This document shows positions 10,178-19,485 of a stretch of 50,262 bases of DNA, in pieces. Under the pieces are notes generated by a model, which ran no database searches, had not been told where the DNA came from, and saw nothing but the letters and a program-made list of their open reading frames with translations. How positions within the stretch are numbered: position 1 is the first letter of the stretch; each line of letters starts with the position of its first letter. Made by a program: the position numbers and the translations under genes. The stretch is from Syntrophobacteraceae bacterium CG2_30_61_12 (lineage in GTDB: Bacteria > Desulfobacterota > Syntrophobacteria > Syntrophobacterales > DSM-9756), in NCBI GenBank assembly GCA_001873705.1, contig MNZR01000079.1, positions 1 to 50,262 of the forward strand. Reading direction: 5' to 3'.

Positions 10178-10790
10178 CAGCTCACCTCCCCAGGGTCCGA
10201 ACCCTCCGCGCAAGGAACAGTTTATGCCTTCCAAATTTAACTTATACTCGTTGATGATGAAATCCTTCACTTCTAATGGGCTTTCCCGGGAGCGCGGGCA
10301 TCTTGCCCGCATTTGGTAGTGAAAGATCTCATCCTAAACTGGTATATTATAGCTGAGCAGGCCTGGCTCGCCCATGGAAATGTCGAAAACAAGATGACTG
10401 ACGATCTGCTGTTTTCATCCCAGGTAACGAATGGGCAAAGGGCACAAATGCGGCTGAGCCTATCCCCTGGAACAACGGAGCGATCCGGCTAGCCCATTCC
10501 GTAAGGGTGCGGCTCTGTTTAAGCGACGCCGTTGTCCTGGCCGGTTGTCATGCCGCGCAGGCGAAGCGACTGCCTAAACAGTGATTGCGTTGATGCTCTG
10601 GGGTTTGGTGAAATGTCTAATAGGCGTCCAAGTTCAGATGCTTGCGCAGTGTGAGTTTAGCATGTTCGATTTGGCTCGAGTCTCCCATGGAATGGTAGGA
10701 TAGAGATGCGCAGCGAAAATGTCCGGCACAAAATCGATCGACGAGGGAAAAGCGCATTCAACCTGTCCTCTGTGCTAATAAGGATGACCC
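10178..10790. other. intergenic, REP-like repeat plus unassigned sequence
   Basis: The putA and ydbH genes diverge from this 613-base gap. REP-like copy 2 is at 10276-10345. The rest (10346-10790) shows no convincing reading frame, RNA gene or repeat that I can recognise; promoters for both flanking genes should be here. Confidence 0.6.
10276..10345 (+). repeat. REP-like palindromic repeat, copy 2
   Basis: The partner of the copy at 1313-1384, in opposite orientation, with the same core palindrome GCGGGCATCTTGCCCGC at 10294-10310 and the same downstream TCCTAAAC tail. It lies about 100 bases upstream of the putA start, so it does not overlap coding sequence. Confidence 0.7.
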
Positions 10791-13265
10791 ATGATTTTCC
10801 GTAAAGGAAAAAGAATTAAAATTGCTGCCGCCGCAGCCGCTGTTGGATTGTTGGTTATTCTGATCTCTGCCTGGTTGTATCTGCCGCTCTATTTAAAAGA
10901 CAAGCTGTTGCCCGATTTGGTCCGCAAGATCGACTTGACACTCGAACATATTGAGATCCGACGCATCGGTTGGACAGGTGCCGAGTTGGCAATGATCCGG
11001 ATAAGCAAAAACCAGGCCTCTGTTCTGGAACTTTCTGCAATTCAAATCGGTTATACGCCATGGGAATTATTGCAGCGGAAAATAAGCGCCATCACCCTGG
11101 TCGGCCCGCGGGTGGAGGTAACCATCGATGACCAAGGGGTGACTGTGGCCGGTTGGAACATACTGAGCGGGACCACCCAAACCGCCGCAACAGATTATAA
11201 GCCGCTACGGCTTGAAACCCTGCTACCGTTGGAAATAAAAACAATCTCCCTGCGCGATGGGATGATCATCCTCAACTGGCGCCAGCATATAATCGAAGGC
11301 GCTTTTAACATGAAATTGGCTATCGGCGAATTCCAAAACGGCATGATCCAGGCTGCCATGGCAATCTCCAGCCGCGGCAATAAAGTCGAAGCCACGGCCA
11401 ATTTCGACAACCGGACCGGCAAGACCCTGTTGAAGGTCACTGACTTAGACCTGAACCCGGAAAGTTTTTCCGACCTCCTTAAAGAAGTTGCGCCGCTGGT
11501 GTTTAAGGGTACCGTGCATCTGGTCGGCCAATGCGAAGTCCAAATCAACCCCTTCCAGCTCAATACTTTTTCCGGCCAGGTTGCGTTTTCGCAACTTGGC
11601 ATCAGCGGCTACGGCATCACCTTGGAAAACACCCAAACCCCGCAAGGGCACGATCAACCGCTGGTGGTGAGCCTGCAAGCCGACACTCCCCAACACTGGC
11701 AATGGACCAGCAGCCCCTTTCAATTGAGCCACCCGGCTTATACGTTGCTTCCTGAAATAAGGATAAATGCCCAAAGAATAACAGATCATTGGGAGCTTTC
11801 GGCCACCGGCGGCCCGGTTCGTGTACGCCTGCCCGACGCAGAGTTGGTCGCGCCCTCCATCGCGCTGACCGGACAAGCCGTGGTCGCCGACCAAACCCAC
11901 TTGCAGGCCGACATTCATCTACCCAAACCCGTTTTCACGCATACCAAAGCAAGTGCACAAGCAGACCAGATCGCATTGACCATCGATGTTCAGAGCAATC
12001 AGGACCAACCATGGCAAGCCCGAGGCCAATTGGAGATAATGGAAGGCCAGGTCGATATCCCGAGTCAAGAGTTCAAGCTGCATCAGCTGTCCATCCAGCT
12101 TCCCGTGGAGTGGCCACGGCCGGCTAAAGGCGCCGAGGGTCGCATTAAAGCCGGACTCCAGTGGAAAAATCAGGCCATCGGCAGCTTCACCGGCACGTTG
12201 CAGCCCTATGCAGATGGGCTGCGCGCAAACCTGACGCACCTCAGTCAACTTCTTCCGGGAATGAACGTGTTCATCCTTGCCGATGCACAACCGAGCGGCA
12301 TACGCCTGGATCTCAACTTGCCGAATTATCGACCGGACAAGGAAATCGACATGGGCCGGTTTTTTCCGGCAGCTGCCGGTGTGACCCTCAGCGGCAGGTT
12401 GCAAGCCCAGGCAGAGCTGGCCATCGACGGCCCCTCGGTAAAAGGCAAGGGACGTCTGCAGTTGGATCAAGGTCGACTAAACCAGGGATCAAGCAAGCTG
12501 GCCCTGGACGAAATTTCCATTGCATTGGCTTTCGACCAGCTACCCTCCCTGCGCAGCGCCTCGAGACAGAAATTGCAAATAGCAGCGCTGCAATTGGGAG
12601 ACATCGCGGCTGAGGATCTGAACGCCGATTTTCAAATCGAGACAGACGGTTCTCTTTTATTTGAAAAAGTTAGCCTGAAATGGTGTGAGGGCACTATCAA
12701 GGCCCAATCGATTCGCATTCGGCCACAAAGTCAGGATTTGGATATCACCTTGTTTTGCGACCAGCTCAATCTGGCCAAGGTATTGGAACAACTCGGTGTG
12801 GCCGAGGGAGATGGTCAGGGTGTCATCAGTGGCCAGCTTCCGATTCGGTGGACCCAAAAACGGCTCTATTTTGACGATGGCTTATTAACATCCACTCCGG
12901 GACAAACCGGAACCATCCACCTGCGCAACACCGAAACTTTCTTACAAGGCTTGGCTCCCGGCACACCGCAGCATACCCAATTGGATATTGCCACCGAAGC
13001 GCTTAAAGACTACACTTACGACTGGGCCAAGCTGCGATTACACAGCCAGCAAGAGATCCTGCTGGTCTCGTTGCAACTCGATGGTCGTCCCAACCGCCTA
13101 CTGCCCTTCTCGTACGATCCCTCCCAGGGTATGTTCAAGCGCTTTGAGGGCAAAGGGCAGGCCGAATTCAAAGGCATCCGCATCGACCTGAATTTCCAAA
13201 GCCCCATCAATCAACTCCTCCGCTACAAGGAGCTGCTCAAACCCAATGAACCACGCGCACAATAG
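10791..13265 (+). CDS. ydbH: YdbH-like AsmA-superfamily intermembrane lipid-transport protein
   Basis: 824-residue inner-membrane-anchored periplasmic protein of the AsmA/TamB/YdbH group. A basic N-terminus (FRKGKRIK) is followed by one transmembrane anchor (about residues 10-32) and a long beta-rich periplasmic body of repeated alternating hydrophobic strands, ending in the YdbH C-terminal region. In E. coli YdbH bridges the inner and outer membranes with the lipoprotein YnbE and the periplasmic protein YdbL and helps maintain outer-membrane lipid homeostasis, redundantly with TamB and YhdP. Here the same three genes follow in the same order (ynbE 15 bases downstream, ydbL about 100 bases after that), which makes the assignment firm despite low sequence conservation. 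The ATG has AAGGATGA upstream. Confidence 0.88.
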   Translation: MIFRKGKRIKIAAAAAAVGLLVILISAWLYLPLYLKDKLLPDLVRKIDLTLEHIEIRRIGWTGAELAMIRISKNQASVLELSAIQIGYTPWELLQRKISAITLVGPRVEVTIDDQGVTVAGWNILSGTTQTAATDYKPLRLETLLPLEIKTISLRDGMIILNWRQHIIEGAFNMKLAIGEFQNGMIQAAMAISSRGNKVEATANFDNRTGKTLLKVTDLDLNPESFSDLLKEVAPLVFKGTVHLVGQCEVQINPFQLNTFSGQVAFSQLGISGYGITLENTQTPQGHDQPLVVSLQADTPQHWQWTSSPFQLSHPAYTLLPEIRINAQRITDHWELSATGGPVRVRLPDAELVAPSIALTGQAVVADQTHLQADIHLPKPVFTHTKASAQADQIALTIDVQSNQDQPWQARGQLEIMEGQVDIPSQEFKLHQLSIQLPVEWPRPAKGAEGRIKAGLQWKNQAIGSFTGTLQPYADGLRANLTHLSQLLPGMNVFILADAQPSGIRLDLNLPNYRPDKEIDMGRFFPAAAGVTLSGRLQAQAELAIDGPSVKGKGRLQLDQGRLNQGSSKLALDEISIALAFDQLPSLRSASRQKLQIAALQLGDIAAEDLNADFQIETDGSLLFEKVSLKWCEGTIKAQSIRIRPQSQDLDITLFCDQLNLAKVLEQLGVAEGDGQGVISGQLPIRWTQKRLYFDDGLLTSTPGQTGTIHLRNTETFLQGLAPGTPQHTQLDIATEALKDYTYDWAKLRLHSQQEILLVSLQLDGRPNRLLPFSYDPSQGMFKRFEGKGQAEFKGIRIDLNFQSPINQLLRYKELLKPNEPRAQ

Positions 13266-13280
13266 AAAAAGGAGAGTCTC

Positions 13281-13493
13281 ATGGCCAAAACGATGATTTT
13301 CATCCTGCTGGCGGCCTGGCTGACCAGTATCGCTGGCTGCCAGACCCAACACAAAGTGGAATCAGTGCACCGCATCGAAGTGGCGCCCATGCACATTACC
13401 ATCGATGTTAATATCAAGGTGGACAAAGCGTTGGATGACTTTTTTAAAGATATTGATAAAGCCGAGGAAAAAATTCAACCCTCCACACCCTAG
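13281..13493 (+). CDS. ynbE: YnbE-like small lipoprotein
   Basis: 70-residue lipoprotein with a signal peptide and lipobox ending at Cys20 (TSIAGC), then the YnbE core: HRIEV, a beta strand ITIDVNIKVDKALDDFF and an acidic tail. In E. coli YnbE is the outer-membrane anchor that multimerises and stacks onto YdbH to form a continuous beta-groove for lipid. The strong AAAGGAGAG 6-7 bases before the ATG and the 15-base gap to ydbH indicate translational coupling in one operon. Confidence 0.9.
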   Translation: MAKTMIFILLAAWLTSIAGCQTQHKVESVHRIEVAPMHITIDVNIKVDKALDDFFKDIDKAEEKIQPSTP

Positions 13494-13594
13494 CGCGCCA
13501 TCGACAGGAAATCGATAGCCAGCGCCATTGGCACGGCTCCCCAATAAAACAATCATAATTTTAATGAACATGCTAGGTAAAAGGAGGCCCCACC

Positions 13595-13966
13595 ATGCAT
13601 ACGAGCGTAAAAGCGACATTTATTCTAATGTTGATGGCAATCGCCATTTTGGTCAGTCCAGCCTGGTCCCAGGATGTAAAAAACCGGATGAAAGAACGAC
13701 TACCGGTGATCATAGATCTAAAAGCACGGGGCGTGGTCGGCGAAAACAACCAAGGTTTTCTCGAACTGCTCCAGGGTCAAACTGAGAACAAAGGGGCGGT
13801 TGCGGCAGAAAACCAGGATCGCAAGGCCGTTTATGAAGAGATCGCCCAAAAGACCGGCACCAGCGTTCAGGTGGTCGGGCAGCGGCGCGCCATTCAAATC
13901 GCGGAAAAAGCAAACCCTGGGGAGTGGATTCAAACCGCTGCCGGTCAATGGGTAAAAAAATAAGCT
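13595..13966 (+). CDS. ydbL: YdbL family periplasmic protein (DUF1318)
   Basis: The 123-residue precursor has a Sec signal peptide (hydrophobic 6-24, cleavage after PAWS) and the mature YdbL/DUF1318 fold: MKERLPVIIDLKARGVVGENNQGFL, VAAENQDRKAVYEEIAQKTG and a C-terminal GEWIQTAAGQWVKK. In E. coli YdbL is a periplasmic helper of YnbE/YdbH that limits YnbE multimerisation. The start is preceded by AAAGGAGGCC. It closes the ydbH-ynbE-ydbL operon; the stop TAA is at 13961-13963 and no clear terminator follows. Confidence 0.9.
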
Positions 13967-14625
13967 GATTCTAACGAATTTGGGGGAGGGGAGTGCCATC
14001 CGGTGGCAACCTCAAGGGATTCCTCGGAAACGATGAGAACTTGGGCGCTGGGCAATGATATGAAAATGGGACACCATGCAAATCACTCCGGATGGTTGAG
14101 TAGGAGCCAATCAGGGAGAAAGCCGGTAGGTCGAGTTGCGACCATCGGGAGCTACCCGACGACTCGGCAACGCTTCCAAGCCACGTTCCCGCAGCGAATC
14201 GTCAGGGAGTTCTCCGCACACCCCGACTTACATCGAACGGATCGGAATCACGCCTGCGGCGTGAAGGAATTCCGTGGCACTGATGCAACTCCCGCTTAAT
14301 CAAAGGTGCCCCCCAAATCCGTTATAATCAGAAAAAAACTTCACGATACCCTGCTCCTGTGTAACCTTAAAAACTCTCCTCTTGAACCATGCCAAAAACC
14401 GGAACAGCAATCAGGACTGCTTGTGCGCGAGGGTTTTCCGGTGGGCCAATGCGACCGGTGTTCCAGACACCTGGGTCTGGCTGGGTCACTTTTCGTGAGC
14501 AAAATTGGGTCAGTTCGTTTTCGCGCCAACGAGGTGTTTTCAGTCTGAAGTTTCAGTGAGTTCCATCCAAGCGCACGGCAACCGCACCTTGCAGTTGACA
14601 GGCAGGGGAGCAATCGGGTATGAAT
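13967..14625. other. intergenic, possible insertion-sequence end and small hairpins
   Basis: No convincing gene. Two small inverted repeats are visible: CGAGT...CGGG-agcta-CCCG...ACTCG around 14131-14165 and CACGCC-TGC-GGCGTG around 14249-14263. At about 14480-14535 the motif GGGTCACTTTTCGTG is followed by GGGTCAGTTCGTTTTCG, a tandem arrangement like the multiple terminal repeats of IS21-family elements, suggesting the scar of a lost insertion. A TTGACA at 14595-14600 could be a -35 box of the downstream fdhA gene. Confidence 0.35.
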
Positions 14626-14643
14626 TATGTCAAATGTGACATA
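14626..14643. promoter_or_regulatory. 18-bp operator, TATGTCA-N4-TGACATA (site 1)
   Basis: A perfect 7-base inverted repeat with a 4-base spacer (AATG), ending 41 bases before the chosen start of the selenocysteine fdhA at 14685. The paralogous Cys gene has the same palindrome at exactly the same distance (43094-43111). Similar 18-bp sites occur before three other Mo/W genes here. The binding protein is not known; ModE-type proteins in the island are candidates. Confidence 0.65.
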
Positions 14644-14684
14644 TAGCAAAGCCTGGAATGAATCATGCCAAGGGAGAAACCGGA

Positions 14685-17381
14685 ATGGGAATGGTGAAGG
14701 CGACAATAGACGGCAGCGATGTTCTGGTGCCGGAAGGAACCACCATCCTTCAGGCAGCGAAAGGCGCTGGGATCAGAATCCCAACCCTGTGCTTTCACGA
14801 GCGGCTAAAACCTATTGGATCCTGCGGATTATGCATCGTTGAAGTCGCTGGCAAGGCAACGCCCGTGGGTTCCTGCGAAACCCCGGTGACGGACGGGATG
14901 ACGGTGACCACCCGGTCCGACCGTCTGTTTTCCCTGCGCCAGGATATCCTGAAGTCCATTCTGGCCCACCATCCACTGGATTGCCCCATCTGCGACAAGG
15001 CGGGTGAGTGCCTGTTGCAGGACCTCGTCTTCGAGCATGGCATCACGGGGGTTGAACCGCCGGCACCCAGTCCCAAGTTCACCGCACCCTACGCCACCAC
15101 CTTCCTCAAATCATGGCCGGAACGTTGCGTGTTGTGTCTTCGCTGCGTCAAGGCCTGCACCGAAATTCAGGGCATCGGCGCGCTATCGGTAGCGGAAGAA
15201 CAAGATGGACAGCGCATCGCCTACGACCAAGACAAATGCGTCTCGTGTGGCGAATGCATCCAGGTTTGTCCCACCGGCGCGTTGGTTGAAAAGAAAACCG
15301 AGTTGCGCTGGCGGACCTGGGAAGTGGATAAGAAGATCCGAACCACTTGTCCCTATTGTGGTGTCGGTTGCCAGCAGTTGCTTCATGTCAAGGATGGCAG
15401 AATCGTCAAGGTTTCCGGGGTCGAAGATGCTGAACCCAACAGGGGCCGGCTTTGCGTCAAGGGCAGATACGGGTACGATTTCATCTATTCTGAAGATCGT
15501 CTGAAAACACCGCTGATCAGGGAAAACGGCTACTTCAGGGAGGCATCTTTTGAAGAGGCGATTGATCTGGTCGCCAGGCGGTTCAAGGAGATCATTGCAG
15601 AAAGCGGCCCTGACGCTATTGGCGCCGTTAGTTGCGCACGCAGCATCAATGAAGATTCCTATCAGATGCAGAAATTGTTCCGCGCGGTGATCGGTACCAA
15701 CAATATCGATCACTGCGCCCGTACCTGACACGCACCAACGGTCGCCGGGTTGGCGATCTCGTTCGGTTCTGGTGCAATGACAAATTCGTTCACTGAATTT
15801 GCCAAGGCGAAGATGTTCATGGTGATCGGGTCCAACATGACGGAGGCCCACCCCGTGGCCTCGACGTTCGTGAAAAACGCGGTTCAGAATGGTGCGGAAC
15901 TGATCGTGGTGGATCCGCGCAAGCATAAACTCTGCGATTTCGCAACGCTCCATCTGCGGTTGAAAATCGGCAGCGATATTGCCTTGTTGAATGCCATCAT
16001 GCAGGTGCTGATCACGGAAGACCTCTATGACCGGCGGTTTGTGGATTCATGCACGATGGGCTTCGATGAGTTGAAGCAAAAAGTGATGGCGTACTCGCCG
16101 GAACGGGTGGCAGACATCTGTGGCATCGATCCCGAACTAATCAGGACCACCGCGAGGCGATTGGCATCCGTAAAACCGGTGATGCTCTGCTATACTCTGG
16201 GAGTTACCGAACACACCTGCGGGGTGAACAATGTATTGACCGTAGCCAATCTTCAGATGCTGTTGGGAAACATGGGAGTGGAGTGCGGCGGCGTCAATCC
16301 CTTGCGGGGTCAGAACAATGTGCAGGGTGCCTGCGACATGGGAGCGCTGCCGAATGTATTCCCCGGATATCAGGCGGTCACCAACCCGGAGCTGCGAGAG
16401 AAATTTGCCAAAGCCTGGGGTGTTAAAGATCTTCCGGGAAAGCCCGGTTTGATGCTTCCGCAGATGATGGAGGGCCTGGTCACGAAAAAAATCAGGGCCT
16501 TCTACATTTTTGGGGAGAATCTGGCCAACACGGAACCCGATATTCGAAAAGTGGAGCATGAGCTTGCGTCCGCGGAATTTATCGTTTGTCAGGATATTTT
16601 TCAAACCGAGACCACTCGATTTGCGCATGTTATTTTTCCGGCCGCGGCCTGGAGTGAGAACGACGGAACTTTCAGCAACAGTGAACGCCGGGTCAGCCGG
16701 GTCCGAACCGCCAGCCCACCGCCCGGGTTGGCGAAGCCGAACTGGTGGATCTTCAAACAGATCGCAAAGCGGATGGGGCATGAGTGGCTATCCGACAGCG
16801 CCCGGGAACTCTGGGATAACGAGATATCCGTTCTGGCTCCCAGCATGAAGGGAATCAAATACTCCCGGCTGGAAAATAACGGGCTCCAATGGCCGTGCCC
16901 GAATGAGGATCACCCGGGAACCTGCTTTCTGCATCAGGGGGGAGAATTTACCTGCGGTCTGGGCCGGTTTCGCGCCGTGGAGTGGACGCCTCCCGCCGAA
17001 GTCCCGGATCGGGACTATCCCTTTGTCCTGAGCACGGGCCGGAGGCTTTACCATTACCACACTCGGACCCAAACGGGACGAGCTGTCGGAATGAACCAAC
17101 TTCTGGGCGAGGAAACCGCCGATCTGGCTCCCGTCGATGCCGCAGCCATGGGCATCGCCAATGGCGAGATCATTCGCCTGCGCTCTCGACGGGGGGAAGT
17201 GAAGGTGAAGGCCCGGCTGACCGACGAAGTCCTCCCGGGCACCGTTTGGACGGCTTTCCATTTCCGCGATGCCTGCGCCAACTGGCTCACCAATGCGGTG
17301 TTCGATCCGATCAGTCAGACCGCCGAGTACAAGGCCTGTGCAGTGGCTGTGGAGAAGCTTCAGGAGCAAGCGACGGGGTGA
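14685..17381 (+). CDS. fdhA: cytoplasmic formate dehydrogenase alpha subunit, selenocysteine form
   Basis: Catalytic subunit of a soluble bis-MGD (Mo or W) formate dehydrogenase, 898 residues when the in-frame TGA at 15726-15728 is read as selenocysteine 348 (ARTUHAPTV, the usual FDH context). Domains in order: [2Fe-2S] ferredoxin (TLCFHERLKPIGSCGLC), NuoG-type His(Cys)3 cluster (HHPLDCPICDKAGECLLQD), two [4Fe-4S] clusters (CVLCLRCVKAC, CVSCGECIQVC), the MopB [4Fe-4S] site (CPYCGVGC) and the catalytic MopB body, closing with the MGD-binding beta-barrel. No signal peptide, so cytoplasmic; such subunits normally pass electrons to a NuoF-like or flavoprotein partner, none of which is adjacent. 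The ATG at 14685 has AAGGGAGA 8 bases upstream and aligns with the paralogue start; 14658 is an alternative. Cys paralogue: 40374-43052. Confidence 0.95.
15726..15728 (+). other. selenocysteine codon (TGA) in fdhA
   Basis: In-frame TGA at codon 348, flanked by CART and HAPTVAGLA. The paralogue has Cys (TGC, 42009-42011) at the identical residue number, and coding continues without interruption for 550 codons downstream. This is the Mo/W-ligand position of formate dehydrogenases. Confidence 0.95.
15735..15753 (+). promoter_or_regulatory. bacterial SECIS hairpin
   Basis: Seven bases after the TGA a hairpin can form: CCAAC (15735-15739) pairs with GTTGG (15749-15753), with GGTC near the top of the loop (a CGG-TCG-CCG inner stem is also possible). 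Position and the apical GGU motif fit bacterial SECIS elements read by SelB. Confidence 0.6.
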
Positions 17382-17627
17382 AAAGAACCGGAATGGATTT
17401 CGAGGGATTTAGAGTTCGGGGTCGGCGCTCGCGCTAAACCGGCCGAAGCGCTCCCGGGCTCTGAACTTCTCGCGCCGGCCGGGGGACCTGCGCCGGCTTC
17501 GGCTCGGGGCGGTGCCGGTCATCCCGAACGGCCACTCGAAGCAGGGTCCGGACCGGGCGGGTGCGGCGTTGCGTTCCCGCCGGGATCCGGCGGTCCGCCG
17601 GCAGGCAGATGGTGCCGGCGGCGCGGA

Positions 17628-18782
17628 TCAATCGGTGTTCGCTTTGAATGGCAAAGGTCCGGGAGCCGGGAGCCGGCAGCAGTTGCTCCGCTGTTCATGC
17701 CAGCCCGGGGCGTCGTGCATAACCGCAACGCTTTTGATCAGAGCGAAGACTTCTTGACCCGGCATCAACCCCAGGTCCTCCCTGGCGTGCGCCGTGATCC
17801 TGGCCAGCAGGGAACCGCCGATATCGAGCCGAACATCGATCAGGGAACCGGTTCCCGGCACAATTTCGGTGATGCTCCCGCGCAGAATGTTCTGCACACT
17901 GATCTGTTGCGGAGGGACCAGGGCAATGGCGACATTTCTCGCCTCGATGCGCACGCGCACCTTGGTCCCAAGGGCTGCGTCGAAACCGGGCACCTTCAGG
18001 ATTCCTCCGGAGAAGCTCAGGTGAGTGAGGCCGCTACGCCGATCATGCAAGGCCACCCTGGTCGATAGCACCGCGCCGCAATCGCTGCAATCGGTCAACA
18101 ACGGTAAATCGGGTCGGCTCATCAGAGCTTCGATGCTGCCCACCGCTACCGCCCGGCCGCCCTCCAAAACGACCATGGCGTCGGCCAGATTGAGGATCTC
18201 CTCCAGCGCATGGCTGACATAAAGGATGGGAATGGCAAATTCCCGTGACAGCCGCCCAATGAACGGCAACACCTCGGCCTTGCGGGCAGCATCGAGGGAC
18301 GCAAGGGGCTCATCCATGAGCAGCAGGGACGGGCTGGTGAGCAGGGCCCGGCCGATCGCTACCCGCTGTTTCTCGCCGCCCGAGAGTCGTGCCGGGCGCC
18401 GGTCGATCAAGTGCTCGATACCGAGCAGGTGCACCACCTGATCGAGATTCACATAGCGTTCCGCCTCGGCGATGAGCCGCAGGCCGTAGGTCAGGTTGGA
18501 GCGTACGGAGAGGTGAGGGAACAGTCGTCCCTCCTGAAAGATGTAGCCGATGCGGCGCTTTTCGGGTGGGACGTCAACCGCTGTGTTCGAATCGAACAAA
18601 GGGCGACCGTTTACGATGATGTGACCGCTATCCGGACGCACCAGGCCCGCCACCATGTTGATGATGGATGTTTTGCCCGCCCCGGAGCGGCCGAACAACG
18701 CGGTCACGCCCACCTCTTGGGTGCGGAACGCGGCGTCGATGGAAAAATCGCCCTGCCGGCGCTTGACGCGGATATCCAACAC
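17628..18782 (-). CDS. modC: molybdate/tungstate ABC transporter ATP-binding protein
   Basis: ATPase of the ModABC importer, 384 residues. ABC domain first: Walker A GRSGAGKTS, Q-loop YIFQEGRLFPHLSV, signature LSGGEKQRVAIGRAL, Walker B LLLMDEPLASLD and the His switch YVSHALEE. The C-terminal part (about residues 290-360, NILRGSITEIVPGTGSLIDV...LLARITAHAREDLGLMPGQ) is a Mop/TOBE molybdate-binding domain typical of ModC. The GTG at 18782 lies 4 bases after the modB stop with a GGAAGGTTGAGG ribosome site; the longer in-frame extension overlapping modB is unlikely. Convergent with fdhA. Confidence 0.93.
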   Translation of the reverse strand: MLDIRVKRRQGDFSIDAAFRTQEVGVTALFGRSGAGKTSIINMVAGLVRPDSGHIIVNGRPLFDSNTAVDVPPEKRRIGYIFQEGRLFPHLSVRSNLTYGLRLIAEAERYVNLDQVVHLLGIEHLIDRRPARLSGGEKQRVAIGRALLTSPSLLLMDEPLASLDAARKAEVLPFIGRLSREFAIPILYVSHALEEILNLADAMVVLEGGRAVAVGSIEALMSRPDLPLLTDCSDCGAVLSTRVALHDRRSGLTHLSFSGGILKVPGFDAALGTKVRVRIEARNVAIALVPPQQISVQNILRGSITEIVPGTGSLIDVRLDIGGSLLARITAHAREDLGLMPGQEVFALIKSVAVMHDAPGWHEQRSNCCRLPAPGPLPFKANTD

Positions 18783-18786
18783 AGCC

Positions 18787-19485
18787 TCAACCTTCCATGC
18801 GCGCCGCAAAACGCCTGGCCAGAAGCTCCGACGCCACCAGGGCGAACATGCCGAGCCCAACCGCGATCACACAGAGTCGCATGGCTCCCTGCTCGCCGCC
18901 AGGGATCTGGGTGAGCGTATAGAGAGCCAGGGGAAGGGTCTGGGTTTCGCTCCGAAGATTGGAAACAAAGGTGATGGTTGCTCCGAATTCACCCAGGCTG
19001 CGGGCAAAGGCCAGGAGCATCCCGGCGATGATTCCGGGCACCATCAGGGGCAGCGTTATCGTGAAGAACACCCGCACCGGACCGGCGCCAAGGGTTCGGG
19101 CGGCGGACTCGAGTTCCCGATCGACGGCTTCCAGGGAAAGCCGCACCGCTCGCACCAGCAGCGGGAAAGCCATGATCGCGGCGGCCAAGGCCGCCCCCTT
19201 CCAGGTGAACGCCAAAGTGATGCCCAGGGTGTCATAGAGCCAGGAACCCACCAAGCCCCGGCGCCCGAACAGGACCAGGAGCAGGTAGCCGATCACCACG
19301 GGCGGAAGCACCAACGGCAAGTGGATCAGGCCATCCACCAGTGATTTACCGGGGAACTGAACTCTTGCCAGGACCCATGCCACCAGAATGCCAATCGGCA
19401 GACTGCCGGCAACCGCCCAGCCGGCAACCTTAAGACTCAGTTTCAGCGCTTCGATTTCGAGCGGGGTCAACTCCAAGAATTCCAT
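18787..19485 (-). CDS. modB: molybdate/tungstate ABC transporter permease
   Basis: 232-residue inner-membrane permease with about five hydrophobic helices and the EAA loop ESAARTLGAGPVRVFFTITLP that docks ModC. The motif FARSLGEFGATI is characteristic of ModB. Its start codon overlaps the modA stop by one base (TGATG), so the two are translationally coupled. Order modA-modB-modC on the minus strand. Confidence 0.95.
   Translation of the reverse strand: MEFLELTPLEIEALKLSLKVAGWAVAGSLPIGILVAWVLARVQFPGKSLVDGLIHLPLVLPPVVIGYLLLVLFGRRGLVGSWLYDTLGITLAFTWKGAALAAAIMAFPLLVRAVRLSLEAVDRELESAARTLGAGPVRVFFTITLPLMVPGIIAGMLLAFARSLGEFGATITFVSNLRSETQTLPLALYTLTQIPGGEQGAMRLCVIAVGLGMFALVASELLARRFAARMEG

Noticed and set aside
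14658-15728. A 356-residue truncated fdhA followed by a separate 543-residue gene
   Set aside because: The TGA between them is a selenocysteine codon: the family context ART-U-HAP, the Cys in the paralogue at the same residue and the uninterrupted frame all support one gene.
17440-17500. Inverted repeat CCGGCCG...CGGCCGG as a terminator for convergent fdhA and modC
   Set aside because: The loop is about 30 bases and there is no U-tract; base composition alone could produce it.
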